Source of the DNA: Pseudomonas fluorescens
Lineage (GTDB): Bacteria; Pseudomonadota; Gammaproteobacteria; Pseudomonadales; Pseudomonadaceae
Direction: 5' to 3'
Length of the DNA: 64,000 nucleotides
NCBI RefSeq assembly: GCF_001708445.1
Contig: NZ_CP015637.1
Span: 5,581,001-5,645,000 of the forward strand
Numbering within the stretch: the stretch's first letter is position 1; every line of letters starts with the position of its first letter. The notes under the pieces are model-generated. The model was not told where the DNA came from. It ran no database searches and saw nothing but the letters and a program-made list of their open reading frames with translations. A program made the position numbers and the translations under genes. Below, piece by piece: positions 49,906-59,577 of the stretch.

Positions 49906-51075
49906 TCACTCTTGTACGGGGGCTCTGCGCAAAACCAACATCGCAATGAAAACCGCACCGACGCCCCCCACCGTGATCATCAATCCATGCTCGCTGATGT
50001 AGGACACTGTGGCCCCCGTGGCAATGGGCCCCAACACGCTGCCCAAGGTATAGAACATCGCAATGGCCGTCATGGCGGTGGACACTTGATGTTCTCCAAC
50101 CCGGTCTCCCGCCTCGATCACTGCCAGGGTGTTCATGCCGCCAATGGCGCCTCCCCACAGGAACACGATAATCGTCGCCAACCAAGGAAGCGGCTGGCTG
50201 AACGGAATGGCCAGGGTGCCCAACAACAGTATCAAGCCGCAGACTAATTGGCCGACTTTGTACGAACTGCGGTCGGCCATCCAGCCGATCGGCAGTTGCA
50301 GGACGGTGCCGCCAATGCCGAACACCGATATCAGCAGGGTGGCGGCGGTCAACAGATAACCGGCCGAGAGGCTGTAGCCTGCCAGGAACGATACGGATGA
50401 GGTTTCCGAAAAGCCTGCGATAAACGCGCCACACAACGCCGTGGGGATGACGCTGAACAACTTGCCATGGCGTTTTTCCGCCGGAGTTTGCGGTCGCGTA
50501 TCGTAGCCCCTGAGGGTAAAGGCCAGCGCACCGGATAACAACACGATCACGGCACAGGCGTAGTAAGGCGCGGCACTCCCGACGCCGAACACAACCAACA
50601 GCAGCGGGCCAACCGCAATACCCAGGCCCATCAAGGTCTCATGCACGCCGATCGCCCGGCCGCGCTCGTCTTTCGAGGCGACCGCGACGATCCACGTATC
50701 GCAGGCAATCCAGCGCAGGATCAAGCCAATACCGAGCACGAAGTTCAGCAAAAAAATCAGTACCAAATGGGTAGTCAAGGTCATGCCGATCAGCGCAGCA
50801 ATCGTCAGTGCTGCGCTGAGGATATTCGTCTTGATGAGCCCCAGATGGGCCAGCAAACGCGGAACCCATTTGTAGAGCAACAGGATCGCCAACCATGAGG
50901 CACTGACAATCACCCCGATCTTTGCCGGCTCGACGTCTTGCTGTTCCAGCGAAAGCGAGAGCAGCGGAGTGACGGTACCAATCTGCACGATCTGCGACAG
51001 GGCCGAGAGGGTGTTTATCTTGGTGAGCGCAAACCAGCGTTGTTTGTCGGTGTACTCAATACTGGCATTTTCCAT
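49906..51075 (-). CDS. MFS transporter, probable exporter
   Basis: A 389-aa major facilitator protein with about 12 membrane segments and the family loop signatures LPIGWMADRSSYKVGQ and an ERGRAIGVHETLMGLG helix. The N-terminus is MENASIEYTDKQRWFALTKI. It is the last gene of a three-gene leftward operon, 16 bp after the homospermidine synthase-like gene, so its substrate may be the product of that enzyme. Export rather than import is inferred only from context. Confidence 0.82.
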   Translation of the reverse strand: MENASIEYTDKQRWFALTKINTLSALSQIVQIGTVTPLLSLSLEQQDVEPAKIGVIVSASWLAILLLYKWVPRLLAHLGLIKTNILSAALTIAALIGMTLTTHLVLIFLLNFVLGIGLILRWIACDTWIVAVASKDERGRAIGVHETLMGLGIAVGPLLLVVFGVGSAAPYYACAVIVLLSGALAFTLRGYDTRPQTPAEKRHGKLFSVIPTALCGAFIAGFSETSSVSFLAGYSLSAGYLLTAATLLISVFGIGGTVLQLPIGWMADRSSYKVGQLVCGLILLLGTLAIPFSQPLPWLATIIVFLWGGAIGGMNTLAVIEAGDRVGEHQVSTAMTAIAMFYTLGSVLGPIATGATVSYISEHGLMITVGGVGAVFIAMLVLRRAPVQE

Positions 51076-51091
51076 TCGTGACCGACCTTGG

Positions 51092-52507
51092 CTAGACAGC
51101 GGTAAAGTGTTCGAACTGCCACGGGCAGAGCTCACCTTCGGGCTTGTGGAATAGAGCATTGATGGTGTCCAGAGGCGTCCAGTCGGTCTGGATGCCTTCG
51201 AGACTTCCGAGGAAGGGTAGAGCAATTTCCAGCACCCGACGATGGTCCATCTGTTCCGGCTCGACGATTCCGCGGTCGGGGTTTTCGATGGCCCAAATGA
51301 TGCCTGAGTACACACCGGCTGCCACTTGCAGGCTGGTGGCCGTGTTGAACGGGGCAATCTGCCGTGCCTCGTCGATGCTCAGGATCGAACCGTACCAATA
51401 GGCGTTCAGGGCATGGCCCATGAGCAGCACGCCAAGCGCGTCGACACCACCAGGGGCAATCTCATCGTTCAAAATCCGTTTACTGTCCTGGAGTTTCCAA
51501 CCCCTTCCGACATATTCGTGCACCGACAGCAGTGCATCGTCGCAAGGGTGGTAGGCGTAATGCACCGTTGGCCGGTACAGCAGCACGCTGCCATCCTTAA
51601 CCGTCAAAAAGTCGGGAAGCGAAATGGCTTCGTTGTGGGTGATCAGCAGACCCGTGCAGGGACCACCGTTGGGAGTCCAGGTTTTCACTGGCACCGAGGC
51701 ACCGGGGCGCTCGAGGTAGATTGCATTATTTGAACCGAACGGGTGATGGCGAGCGAAGGGTGGCCAGGTTTTCTCATGGGACCCCCAGCCCAGTTCGGCG
51801 GGCTGTCCGGCTTCGCTGACGAACCCGTCGACTGACCAGGTGTTGACGAACTCGTCATCTGACTTGATGCGTGACGAGCGTTGAGTGTCGCGTTCAGCGA
51901 TGTGTATCACCTTTACGTTCAGCGCCATCGCCAGTTCGCCCCAAGCCAAGCGCCCCTCGGCCTCAGGCACAGCCACGCCGAGTTTCGCGGCGAGCTCCAG
52001 TAATGCCGCTTTGACGAAATGCGAGACCAGGCCCGGGTTCGCACCGTGAGTCACGACCGCAGTAGGACCCGGCCCGAGCTCATCTCCAAGGGCCAGCAAC
52101 TGGTCGCGCAACGCGTAATTGGAACGCTGCGAGGTGGTCAGAGTGGGTTCGTTGTACGTGCCCTCCCAGGGTTCGATGCAGGTATCGAGATACAGCGCGC
52201 CTTGAGCATGGGCAAACCTAATCAAATCAGCACTGCTCACATTGACCGATAGGTTGACGATGAAATCACCACGCTGGACCACATCGCGCAACACGTGCCC
52301 AAGATTCTCGGGCGTCAACGCCACGTCGATAAAACTTACCCCCAGTTCGACGAACGGCTGGTGTTGCTCTATCTGCGGAGCGATGACCACAACCGATGAG
52401 AGGTCGAATGTGCGCGCGCGGACCAGCAGCCCGATGGTCGCTTTGGTGATCGAGCCGAAGCCGATAAACACCCATTTTTTGCCGGAAAAACTCGCTTCCT
52501 TGCTCAT
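51092..52507 (-). CDS. hss: Homospermidine synthase-like enzyme
   Basis: A 471-aa NAD-dependent enzyme of the bacterial homospermidine synthase (saccharopine dehydrogenase-like) family, which condenses putrescine units, or putrescine with spermidine, by an aminobutyl transfer. It has a Rossmann motif VFIGFGSITKATIGLL (13-28), the substrate-site region YLDTCIEPWEGTYNEP, VVTHGANPGLVSHFVK and a catalytic half with GGPCTGLLITHNEAISLPDF. Length matches the family. It lies between an unknown protein and an MFS transporter with almost no gaps, suggesting a dedicated polyamine-like product rather than housekeeping. Confidence 0.85.
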   Translation of the reverse strand: MSKEASFSGKKWVFIGFGSITKATIGLLVRARTFDLSSVVVIAPQIEQHQPFVELGVSFIDVALTPENLGHVLRDVVQRGDFIVNLSVNVSSADLIRFAHAQGALYLDTCIEPWEGTYNEPTLTTSQRSNYALRDQLLALGDELGPGPTAVVTHGANPGLVSHFVKAALLELAAKLGVAVPEAEGRLAWGELAMALNVKVIHIAERDTQRSSRIKSDDEFVNTWSVDGFVSEAGQPAELGWGSHEKTWPPFARHHPFGSNNAIYLERPGASVPVKTWTPNGGPCTGLLITHNEAISLPDFLTVKDGSVLLYRPTVHYAYHPCDDALLSVHEYVGRGWKLQDSKRILNDEIAPGGVDALGVLLMGHALNAYWYGSILSIDEARQIAPFNTATSLQVAAGVYSGIIWAIENPDRGIVEPEQMDHRRVLEIALPFLGSLEGIQTDWTPLDTINALFHKPEGELCPWQFEHFTAV

Positions 52508-52508
52508 T

Positions 52509-53396
52509 TCAAATGGCCTCTAGAGTGGACTCGGTTGCGTCCAGGTGTTGGCTGCCAGGGGTGGCGGTCTCGCTGAAATCCGGTAGGCGTCCGGTTGCGA
52601 AAAACTGCTCCCATTCGCAAAATATCTTGGGCACGTAAATCAACGGCATATCGTGTCGATACAATGCCTTTACCGACTCTGCAAACGCCGGATCCTGATG
52701 ATTGGCGAACCAGTATCGATTGTTGTCATGCAAGTAGACTGGACACTTTTCAACGTTAGTCATATTGATGTAATTGCCCAGTGTCCTCTCAGCGATACGC
52801 TGCCAACCCTGTAACACCCACTCGTAGAGCTGACCGCGCTCTGCCGAGGTCAACTCGTACACCTCGCGCTTGAACTTCTGCACGCTCATGTCGCGACAGA
52901 ACATTGAAAAGGCATACACATCAGAGTTGAAGTTGACCGCTGGAATCGGCGCTGACATCAAAGGGTCATAAAGTTCGTCATCCAGATCATCTGATTGCGG
53001 ACAAAACGCCACCGCATCAAAGTCTTCGAACAACACTTTAACATTGGTAACCGGGCACGTTAGATAGAGCTTTTTGTTTAGAGCGTGGCCCGTAGCCAAC
53101 GCTTCGGCAGAGAACTCACTGAGCGGACTGAAGAGCGTAGACAGCCGTCGAACTTCTTGAGCCACGCTGTACGTGTTCTGCTCTACGCTGGTGGTCGGGC
53201 AGATGATTAGACAAGCTACTGCTTCTCTGGCCTCGAGCGCTCGCACATAAGTCTCAAAGCTAGCCCTGGCCTCTTGCGCGGTTCGAGCAATAGCCAGCAT
53301 ATAGCGATTCTTACTGAACTCTCGTCTACCCGCCGCGCATCCCAAGCAACTGATGAACCAATCTTTTATTTCATCCAAAATTTTCTGATCGTCCAT
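52509..53396 (-). CDS. Unknown protein linked to homospermidine synthase
   Basis: A 295-aa soluble protein that I do not recognise. It has a Cys-containing start (FISCLGCAAGRREFSKNRYM), a central segment VACLIICPTTSVEQNTYSVA, then VNFNSDVYAFSMFCRDMSVQ, and a Trp/Phe-rich end (PKIFCEWEQFFATGRLPDF). The conserved-looking Cys, His and acidic residues suggest an enzyme, possibly metal- or haem-binding, but no motif decides this. It is the first gene of the operon: its stop is one base before the hss ATG, so it probably makes or modifies a substrate or product of Hss. Confidence 0.7.
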   Translation of the reverse strand: MDDQKILDEIKDWFISCLGCAAGRREFSKNRYMLAIARTAQEARASFETYVRALEAREAVACLIICPTTSVEQNTYSVAQEVRRLSTLFSPLSEFSAEALATGHALNKKLYLTCPVTNVKVLFEDFDAVAFCPQSDDLDDELYDPLMSAPIPAVNFNSDVYAFSMFCRDMSVQKFKREVYELTSAERGQLYEWVLQGWQRIAERTLGNYINMTNVEKCPVYLHDNNRYWFANHQDPAFAESVKALYRHDMPLIYVPKIFCEWEQFFATGRLPDFSETATPGSQHLDATESTLEAI

Positions 53397-53639
53397 GGAT
53401 CACCGTCCTGATCGCTTTCCAGGTTTTGTGACAAACAGGTATGAGAACGGCCTTAATCGCTCTGGATTCGGCCTGGTTACGAAGCGATTAGTACAATGCA
53501 GACATTCTAAAAACCAATACTTTTAAGAAATAAGGTTATAAAAATCTTTAACACGAAATGGACGGTTTCTGAAAGATCATGTTGCACCGGCTTACGCACG
53601 CAACTCGCCAATTATGCATCGGATTCATACTTGCTCTTC

Positions 53640-53745
53640 GCGTGAGGGATCAATCGTGCTGTTAACTCAAAGTAGTAAAGAGTCACTGGTGCGGAGCCGC
53701 TCAGGTAATGATTCAGAAACCATCTCACATGTTTTTCTCGCCGGG
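53640..53745 (-). pseudogene. Fragment of the small recombinase-linked gene
   Basis: The minus-strand frame reads EKHVRWFLNHYLSGSAPVT followed by LYYFELTARLI, aligning with LKHVRWFFTQHLKDHSDATR and YYYRLTTLLI of the intact gene at 36507-36821. Only the middle third is preserved. It is relic evidence for another island of the same kind. Confidence 0.65.
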
Positions 53746-53917
53746 ACCAGGGAGTCACGCAACCCCAGCGCTCAGGAATTGCCTCGCGCAATTGCTGCAT
53801 CAGTACCCGGCCTTTTCCAAGGTCGCCACCCTGTGTGGTTCTGCGTACCTGCTGTATATCGCCTACAGCATCATCAAAAGCGTGCTGGCAAAAAAAACCG
53901 CCACTCATAGCGTTTGA
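53741..53917 (+). pseudogene. LysE/RhtB-like exporter fragment
   Basis: The frame gives FFSPGPGSHATPALRNC and then QYPAFSKVATLCGSAYLLYI followed by AYSIIKS. These recall the TPGP motif and the membrane segment GAAYLLYLGW of LysE/RhtB amino-acid exporters. Only about 60 residues remain where about 205 are expected, and the segments between are missing, so this is a relic. Confidence 0.45.
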
Positions 53918-53968
53918 TTTGGGCGCCAGAGCGACCACAAGGCGCAAGCGTCGAGTCACCATGTCGTT

Positions 53969-54886
53969 TCAACGACGCTTCGCCTTCGCCAGTTCAGCGA
54001 TCAGAAAATCCCTGAACGCAGAAACCGCCGCCGGTAAATTGCGTCCAGCCATGCTTTGCAGTTCGATGCGCCGTGCCTGCATGCCTTCATCAAGGATCGG
54101 CAAGCATTGCAACTGCTTGTCCGCTACCTGTTTGTGCAAGGTCATTTCGCTGGCCAGACTGATGCCTCCCTCTTCACGAACGAAACTGTAGAGCGCGGCA
54201 ACGTAATTAGTGGTCAAGACCGGATCGAACAACAACCCCTGTACACCGCAACAGATGTCGAACAGTTGCCGTATCGTGGTATCGGCCTTAGGCAACGCAA
54301 TGGGCCAGGGTTGCAACTCGGCGAGGCTGACTGCTTCACGCCCGGCCAAGGGATGAAAATTGGAGACCACGGCAAAAATCGCCCCGCTCAAGACATGTTC
54401 GACCTTGATTTCCTTTTGCGGGGTCAGGCTGAAAGTCATCGCCAGATCGGCTTCACCGGAGCGAACCTTCTCGGTCGCTTCAGCGGGTGCACAGACCTCC
54501 AACGTGAAATGAATGCCCTGGTACTCACGCCTGAACGCGCTGATGCTCGTGGGCATGTATTCCAGTGCAAATCCTTCCGAGCAGGCAACATGCACATGAC
54601 CCCGTTGCAAGCCATGCAGCTCGGTAATTTCCAGCACCACCTGCTCGGCCTCAAGCTGCGACTTGCGTGCATAAACCGCGAGTCGCGCCCCCGCCTCGCT
54701 GAGCACCATGCCTCGGGCACGACGCTCAAACAGGCTGGCATCCAGGGCCAACTCAAGCTTGGAAATTTGTCGACTCACCGCTGACGCCGCAACATTCAGC
54801 CGCAGTGAGGCCTCGCTGATCGATCCGCATCGCGCGACTTCAAGAAAATAGCGCAGTGCCGTGGACTGCACGCCATACAGCTGCAT
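53969..54886 (-). CDS. LysR-family transcriptional regulator
   Basis: A 305-aa LysR regulator. It has an N-terminal winged helix (about 5-65) with TALRYFLEVARCGSISEASLRLNVAASAVSRQISKLE, then a periplasmic-binding-protein-like effector domain (about 90-300). It is divergent from the peptide ABC transporter operon with 186 bp between the starts, so it probably controls that operon in response to a transported compound. The start MQLYGVQSTALRYF was chosen over a 40-residue upstream extension. Confidence 0.92.
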   Translation of the reverse strand: MQLYGVQSTALRYFLEVARCGSISEASLRLNVAASAVSRQISKLELALDASLFERRARGMVLSEAGARLAVYARKSQLEAEQVVLEITELHGLQRGHVHVACSEGFALEYMPTSISAFRREYQGIHFTLEVCAPAEATEKVRSGEADLAMTFSLTPQKEIKVEHVLSGAIFAVVSNFHPLAGREAVSLAELQPWPIALPKADTTIRQLFDICCGVQGLLFDPVLTTNYVAALYSFVREEGGISLASEMTLHKQVADKQLQCLPILDEGMQARRIELQSMAGRNLPAAVSAFRDFLIAELAKAKRR

Positions 54887-54901
54887 CGGTGCCCCCAAGG
54901 A

Positions 54902-54916
54902 TTGCCTTTTCGGCAA
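54902..54916 (+). promoter_or_regulatory. Candidate LysR binding palindrome
   Basis: TTGCC-TTTTC-GGCAA is an interrupted palindrome 15 bp upstream of the LysR start codon, in the divergent promoter region. Its size and place suit LysR autoregulation, but there is no family consensus to confirm it. Confidence 0.35.
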
Positions 54917-55072
54917 AGGAAGTATCGAAATATTGTGCTTGTGGCATTGATAGCCCTTCCCTACATTCGTGTCCAGACCAAAAAAAACAGTGCCTGACCT
55001 TTTCATCCTCCTTTACGCATTTGCGATTCGCTGCCCTTTGATTCAACCACTCTCGCCAACGGAGACGACGGC

Positions 55073-56593
55073 ATGGGCATCAAAGGTTTCGCTTGCAGTA
55101 TTGCGCTGATGGGCCTTATCAGCAGCTTTCCGGCACATGCCGGCAAAGCCAACGACACCCTGGTTTACGCTTCCGACAGCGAGCCTGAAAACATCAGCCC
55201 CTATCACAACGATTTACGCGAAGGCGTGATTCTCGGCCGGCTGATCTGGGACAACCTGATCTACCGCGATCCCAACAGCGGCGAATACAAACCCATGCTG
55301 GCCACCAGCTGGAAGCAGGTCGACGACACCACCATCGACTTTGAGCTGCGCAAAGGCGTCAAATTTCACAACGGCGACGCCTTCACCGCCGACGACGTGG
55401 TGTTCACCCTCAACTACGTGGTGTCGCCCGAAGCGAAAGTCGTTACCGTGCAAAACGTAGACTGGATCAAGAGCGCCGAAAAAACCGGTGACTACAGTGT
55501 CCGCCTGTACTTGAAGAAGCCTTTCCCGCCGGCACTGGAATACCTGTCCAACGCCGTTCCGATGTTCCCCAAGCAATACTTCGAGAAGGTCGGCCTGGCC
55601 GAATTCAGTCGCAAGCCAATGGGGACCGGGCCGTATAAAGCCGTGTCGGTGGTGGCCGGCGAAGGCGTGACCATGGAGATCAACAAGGACTACTTCCCGG
55701 ATAGCCCACAAGGCCAACCACATATCAACCACCTCAAGTTCCGCGTGATCCCGGATGCAGAAACCCGCCTGGCCGAGTTGATGACCGATGGTGTCGACTG
55801 GACCTGGCGTGTCACCTCGGACCAGGCGGTCGACCTCAAAGGTATGCCGAACCTGACCGTGACCAGTGGGGAAACCATGCGCATCGGTTTCCTGATTCTT
55901 GATGCCCGGGGCACCTCCACCGAAAACTCTCCGATGAAGAACCTCAAGGTGCGTCAGGCCATCAACCATGCGATCAACCGCAATGCGCTGGCCACGCAAT
56001 TGGTGGGTGGCGAAGCCAAACCCTTGCAGGTTGCCTGTTATCCAGGCCAGTTCGGCTGCGATACCACCGCGGCCACGGTCTACAACTATGACCCGGCCAA
56101 GGCCAAGGCGCTGCTCGCCGAAGCCGGTTACCCGAATGGCTTCGAGACAGAAATCTTCGCTTACCGCGACCGTGATTACGTCGAAGCCATCATCGGCAAC
56201 CTGCGCGCCGTGGGTATTAACGCCAAGCTGCGCTTCCTGAAGTACGCCGCCCTGCGCGATCAGCAGCGTGGCGGCAAGGTGCCGATGTCGTTTCAGGCCT
56301 GGGGCTCGTTCTCGATCCTCGACACCTCGGCGTCGGCCGGTACCTGGTTCAAGGGCAATCCGGACGACAACATCAAGGACCCACAAGTCCAGGGCTGGTT
56401 GCAGACCGCCGACAATGCCCTCGACCCGCAAGTGCGCAAGGACAACTACCGCAAGGCCTTGCAGCGCATCAGCGAACAGGCCTACTGGGCGCCGCTGTTC
56501 AACTACTCGATGAACTACGCCTACACCTCCGAACTCGCGTTCACGCCGTACCCGGATGAGCTGCCGCGTTTCGTTCAGTCCAGTTGGAAGTAA
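55073..56593 (+). CDS. Peptide ABC transporter substrate-binding protein
   Basis: A 506-aa periplasmic binding protein of the SBP_bac_5 (DppA/OppA) family. It has a signal peptide MGIKGFACSIALMGLISSFPAHAG, the family motif LEYLSNAVPMFPKQYFEKVG with GTGPYKAVSV, and the conserved VRQAINHAINRNALA (about 300). GGAGACG precedes the ATG. It is the first gene of a seven-gene operon with Dpp-like permeases and ATPases. The ligand is likely a di- or oligopeptide or an acylated amino acid, given the two M20 hydrolases downstream. Confidence 0.92.
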   Translation: MGIKGFACSIALMGLISSFPAHAGKANDTLVYASDSEPENISPYHNDLREGVILGRLIWDNLIYRDPNSGEYKPMLATSWKQVDDTTIDFELRKGVKFHNGDAFTADDVVFTLNYVVSPEAKVVTVQNVDWIKSAEKTGDYSVRLYLKKPFPPALEYLSNAVPMFPKQYFEKVGLAEFSRKPMGTGPYKAVSVVAGEGVTMEINKDYFPDSPQGQPHINHLKFRVIPDAETRLAELMTDGVDWTWRVTSDQAVDLKGMPNLTVTSGETMRIGFLILDARGTSTENSPMKNLKVRQAINHAINRNALATQLVGGEAKPLQVACYPGQFGCDTTAATVYNYDPAKAKALLAEAGYPNGFETEIFAYRDRDYVEAIIGNLRAVGINAKLRFLKYAALRDQQRGGKVPMSFQAWGSFSILDTSASAGTWFKGNPDDNIKDPQVQGWLQTADNALDPQVRKDNYRKALQRISEQAYWAPLFNYSMNYAYTSELAFTPYPDELPRFVQSSWK

Positions 56594-56698
56594 CCCGCAA
56601 CCGAGCGGATTGATCGAGAGGTGCCGTGGCTTGCGGACCAACCCGCAGCACGGACACGTCCTCACACCTGTCATCCATTGGATATGAGGAAACTTGCC

Positions 56699-57616
56699 AT
56701 GCTTGGATTCCTTTTGCGCCGCCTGGGCATCGCTATTTGCGTTGCGATTACCGTGTCGGTGATCAGCTTTTCTCTTTTGCATCTGTCCGGCGACCTGGCC
56801 ACGGCCATTGGCGGGCCGGAAGCCACCAGCGAACAGATCGAACAGATCCGCGTGCAGTACGGCTTGAACAAACCACTACCGACCCAGTACTTCAACTGGC
56901 TGGGCGATTTGCTACGCCTGGACCTGGGCAACTCGTTTTTCTTTCAGGAATCGGTCTACAACCTCGTCGCCAGCCGCTTGCCCATTACCCTGGGGTTAGG
57001 GGCCATGGCGCTGGGTATCGCCTTGCTGGTAGCGATTCCACTCGGCGTGCTGGCCGCGGTCAAACGCGACACCTGGGTTGACCGACTGGCCTTGAGCATC
57101 GCGGTGCTGGGCCAGGCAATGCCAAGTTTCTGGTTTGCGCTGATGTTGATCGTGGTGTTCGCGGTGACGCTCAAGTGGCTGCCGGTGTCCGGCAACTCGA
57201 CCCTGCTGCACTTCGTCATGCCGGCCATTGCCCTGGGCTACTACGCGACGCCGGCAATCATGCGCCTGACCCGCGCCGGCATGCTTGATGTGCTCAGTTC
57301 CGATTACATCCGCACCGCCCGCGCCAAGGGCCTGCGCCCTGCCCGCGTGTTGTTCAAGCACGCACTGCGCAACGCCTTGATTCCGGTGGTCGCGCTGGCG
57401 GCGGTGGAGTTCGGCTTCATGCTCGGCGGTTCGGTGGTGATCGAAACCGTGTTCTCCCTGCAGGGCATCGGTCAACTTGCCTGGGACGCCATCGCCCGTG
57501 ACGACTTTCCGGTGGTACAGGCCGTGGTCCTGCTGATTGCGGTGATCTACATCATCCTCACCTTGCTGGCCGATGTGCTCAACGCACTGCTCGACCCGCG
57601 CATTCGCGTGCGCTAG
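56699..57616 (+). CDS. Peptide ABC transporter permease (DppB-like)
   Basis: A 305-aa inner-membrane permease with six membrane segments and the EAA loop (YIRTARAKGLRPARVLFKHALRNALIPV, about 200-227) that contacts the ATPases. GAGGA eight bases upstream supports the ATG at 56699; an ATG five codons earlier lacks a ribosome binding site. Pairs with the next permease. Confidence 0.93.
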   Translation: MLGFLLRRLGIAICVAITVSVISFSLLHLSGDLATAIGGPEATSEQIEQIRVQYGLNKPLPTQYFNWLGDLLRLDLGNSFFFQESVYNLVASRLPITLGLGAMALGIALLVAIPLGVLAAVKRDTWVDRLALSIAVLGQAMPSFWFALMLIVVFAVTLKWLPVSGNSTLLHFVMPAIALGYYATPAIMRLTRAGMLDVLSSDYIRTARAKGLRPARVLFKHALRNALIPVVALAAVEFGFMLGGSVVIETVFSLQGIGQLAWDAIARDDFPVVQAVVLLIAVIYIILTLLADVLNALLDPRIRVR

Positions 57617-57625
57617 GAGGCTTAC

Positions 57626-58528
57626 ATGAACACCTCTACTACCCTCGCGATCAATGACTACCTGCCACCGCCAAGCAGCCTGAGCCGAATACTTGGCAAG
57701 AGCTTTCGTCATCGTGGTTTCGCCATCGGCGCGGTGTTGTTGCTGATCATCTTCGCCGGTGCCCTGTTTGCGCCATGGCTGGCACCTTACGACCCTTATG
57801 CGCAAGACGTAATGCTGCGCATGAAACCGCCGGTATGGATGGCCCACGGCACCTGGGAATACGTGCTCGGCACCGACAAGCTGGGCCGTGACTACCTGTC
57901 GAGGCTGCTCTACGGCGCACGTATTTCGCTGTTCATCGGCATTGCGGCGGCGCTGATTTCCGGCTTTATCGGCACCGTCATGGGGCTGTTGGCGGGCTAC
58001 TACGGCGGCAAGGTCGATGCGTTGATCAGCTATCTGATCACCACCCGGCTGGCCATGCCGGTCGTGATGGTCGCGCTGGCCTCGGCCTCGCTGATGGGCG
58101 GCTCACTGAAAGTGGTGATCGTGCTGCTCGGCTGCCTGTTATGGGATCGCTTCGCGGTGGTGGTCAGGGCCTCGGTGCAACAGATTCGCGATGCTGAATA
58201 TGTGGCGTCGGCCCAGGCGCTTGGCTGCTCTACCCTGCGCATTCTGGTCAGTGAAATCCTGCCCAATCTGGTCGGCGCGCTGATCGTCGTCGCGACGCTG
58301 GAAATGGCGCACGCGATCCTGCTGGAGTCGGCACTCTCGTTCCTCGGGGTCGGCGTGCAGCCGCCGACGCCGTCCTGGGGTTTGATGATCGCTGAAGGCA
58401 AACCCTACATGTTCTTTTCCCCATGGGTCATCGCCATTCCCGGCGTTGCCCTGATGATTCTGGTGCTGGGCATCAACCTGGTCGGTGATGGCCTGCGCGA
58501 TCTGATCCTGCCCGACGGCCGTAACTGA
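57626..58528 (+). CDS. Peptide ABC transporter permease (DppC-like)
   Basis: A 300-aa permease with an N-terminal OppC-type segment, six membrane segments, the marker VLGTDKLGRDYLSRLLYGARISL (about 75-97) and the EAA loop DAEYVASAQALGCSTLRILVSEILPN. AGGAGG lies six bases before the ATG, 9 bp after the previous gene. Forms the heterodimeric channel with the DppB-like subunit. Confidence 0.94.
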   Translation: MNTSTTLAINDYLPPPSSLSRILGKSFRHRGFAIGAVLLLIIFAGALFAPWLAPYDPYAQDVMLRMKPPVWMAHGTWEYVLGTDKLGRDYLSRLLYGARISLFIGIAAALISGFIGTVMGLLAGYYGGKVDALISYLITTRLAMPVVMVALASASLMGGSLKVVIVLLGCLLWDRFAVVVRASVQQIRDAEYVASAQALGCSTLRILVSEILPNLVGALIVVATLEMAHAILLESALSFLGVGVQPPTPSWGLMIAEGKPYMFFSPWVIAIPGVALMILVLGINLVGDGLRDLILPDGRN

Positions 58529-58560
58529 TGGACCGCCGTAACTGATAGAGGGTACCGAAC

Positions 58561-59577
58561 ATGGCACTACTCCATGTGGAAAACCTGCGCGTGGACATCC
58601 CCATGGGCAACAGCCCGACGCCGGATGACATGCTGCATGCCGTGCGCGGCCTGGATTTTGAAGTCGAGCGCGGTGAAATGCTGTGCATCGTCGGCGAATC
58701 CGGCTGCGGCAAATCCCTGACCTCGCTGGCGCTGATGGACCTGCTGCCACGCAAGGCAAAACGCACCGCGGCCCGGCTGACGCTGGACGGCATCGACATG
58801 CTCGGCCAGAGCGAGCGGCGCATGTGCGACCTGCGCGGTAACCGTCTGGCAATGATCTTCCAGGAGCCGATGACGTCGCTGAACCCGGCCTACAGCATTG
58901 GCGATCAGCTCAGCGAAGTGCTGACTCAGCATCGCAAGGTGTCACGCAAGGATGCCCTGGCTCGCGCCGCGCAGATGCTGGAGAAAGTCGGTATCAGCAA
59001 TGCCACCGAGCGCTTGCGTCAGTATCCGCATCAGCTTTCCGGCGGGCTGCGCCAGCGGGTGATCATCGCCATGGCGTTGATGTGCGAACCGGACCTGATC
59101 ATCGCTGATGAGCCCACCACGGCACTGGACGTGACCATTCAAGCGCAGATCCTGCGCTTGATCCGCGACATTCAGAAAGAACTCGGCCTGGCGGTGATTT
59201 TCATCACCCACGACCTTGGACTGGTAGCACGAATCGCCGATCGGGTCGCCGTGATGTATGCCGGGGAAATCGTCGAAACCGCCCCTGCCCTGCAACTGTT
59301 CGAGAACCCGCAGCATCCGTACACCCGGGGTCTGCTGGCCAGTATTCCAATCCCTGGCCGGACCAAACCGGGTGAGGCGCTGGGTTCGATTCCAGGCCTG
59401 GTGCCGAGCCTGGTCGGCGAACAGCAAGGGTGTGCGTTCCGCAATCGTTGCGGGCAAGCGATACCGGCCTGCGCGCAAAACATCCCCGAAGTCGAACAGG
59501 ACGGGCACATGGCGCGTTGCCTGTTCGCCGCACCGGCCCCAGCACCGATTCGCCTTCAGGAGCGTGCAAGGTCATGA
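58561..59577 (+). CDS. Peptide ABC transporter ATP-binding protein (DppD-like)
   Basis: A 338-aa ATPase with Walker A GESGCGKS (about 45-52), signature LSGGLRQRV (the fourth position GG-L rather than GG-Q), Walker [14 protein letters not shown]-loop [12 protein letters not shown], and the oligopeptide-transporter C-terminal domain with a [14 protein letters not shown]ys motif, which in Dpp-type ATPases may bind Fe-S. It overlaps the next ATPase gene by 4 bp. Confidence 0.94.
   Translation: MALLHVENLRVDIPMGNSPTPDDMLHAVRGLDFEVERGEMLCIVGESGCGKSLTSLALMDLLPRKAKRTAARLTLDGIDMLGQSERRMCDLRGNRLAMIFQEPMTSLNPAYSIGDQLSEVLTQHRKVSRKDALARAAQMLEKVGISNATERLRQYPHQLSGGLRQRVIIAMALMCEPDLIIADEPTTALDVTIQAQILRLIRDIQKELGLAVIFITHDLGLVARIADRVAVMYAGEIVETAPALQLFENPQHPYTRGLLASIPIPGRTKPGEALGSIPGLVPSLVGEQQGCAFRNRCGQAIPACAQNIPEVEQDGHMARCLFAAPAPAPIRLQERARS

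Larger units (their letters stand above)
53397..53968. other. Non-coding stretch with gene fragments
   Basis: A 572 bp region with no intact gene. The first 200 bp are AT-rich and should hold the promoter of the leftward operon. The rest contains an antisense fragment of the small island gene and a fragment of a LysE-like exporter, listed separately. Confidence 0.55.

Noticed and set aside
53612..53962. A 116-codon minus-strand frame as an intact gene
   Set aside because: Only its middle matches the small island protein, and the upstream part is antisense to the LysE-like fragment; treated as a pseudogene.
55214..56782. A 522-codon minus-strand frame opposite the peptide-binding protein
   Set aside because: Antisense to a clear SBP_bac_5 gene with a signal peptide.
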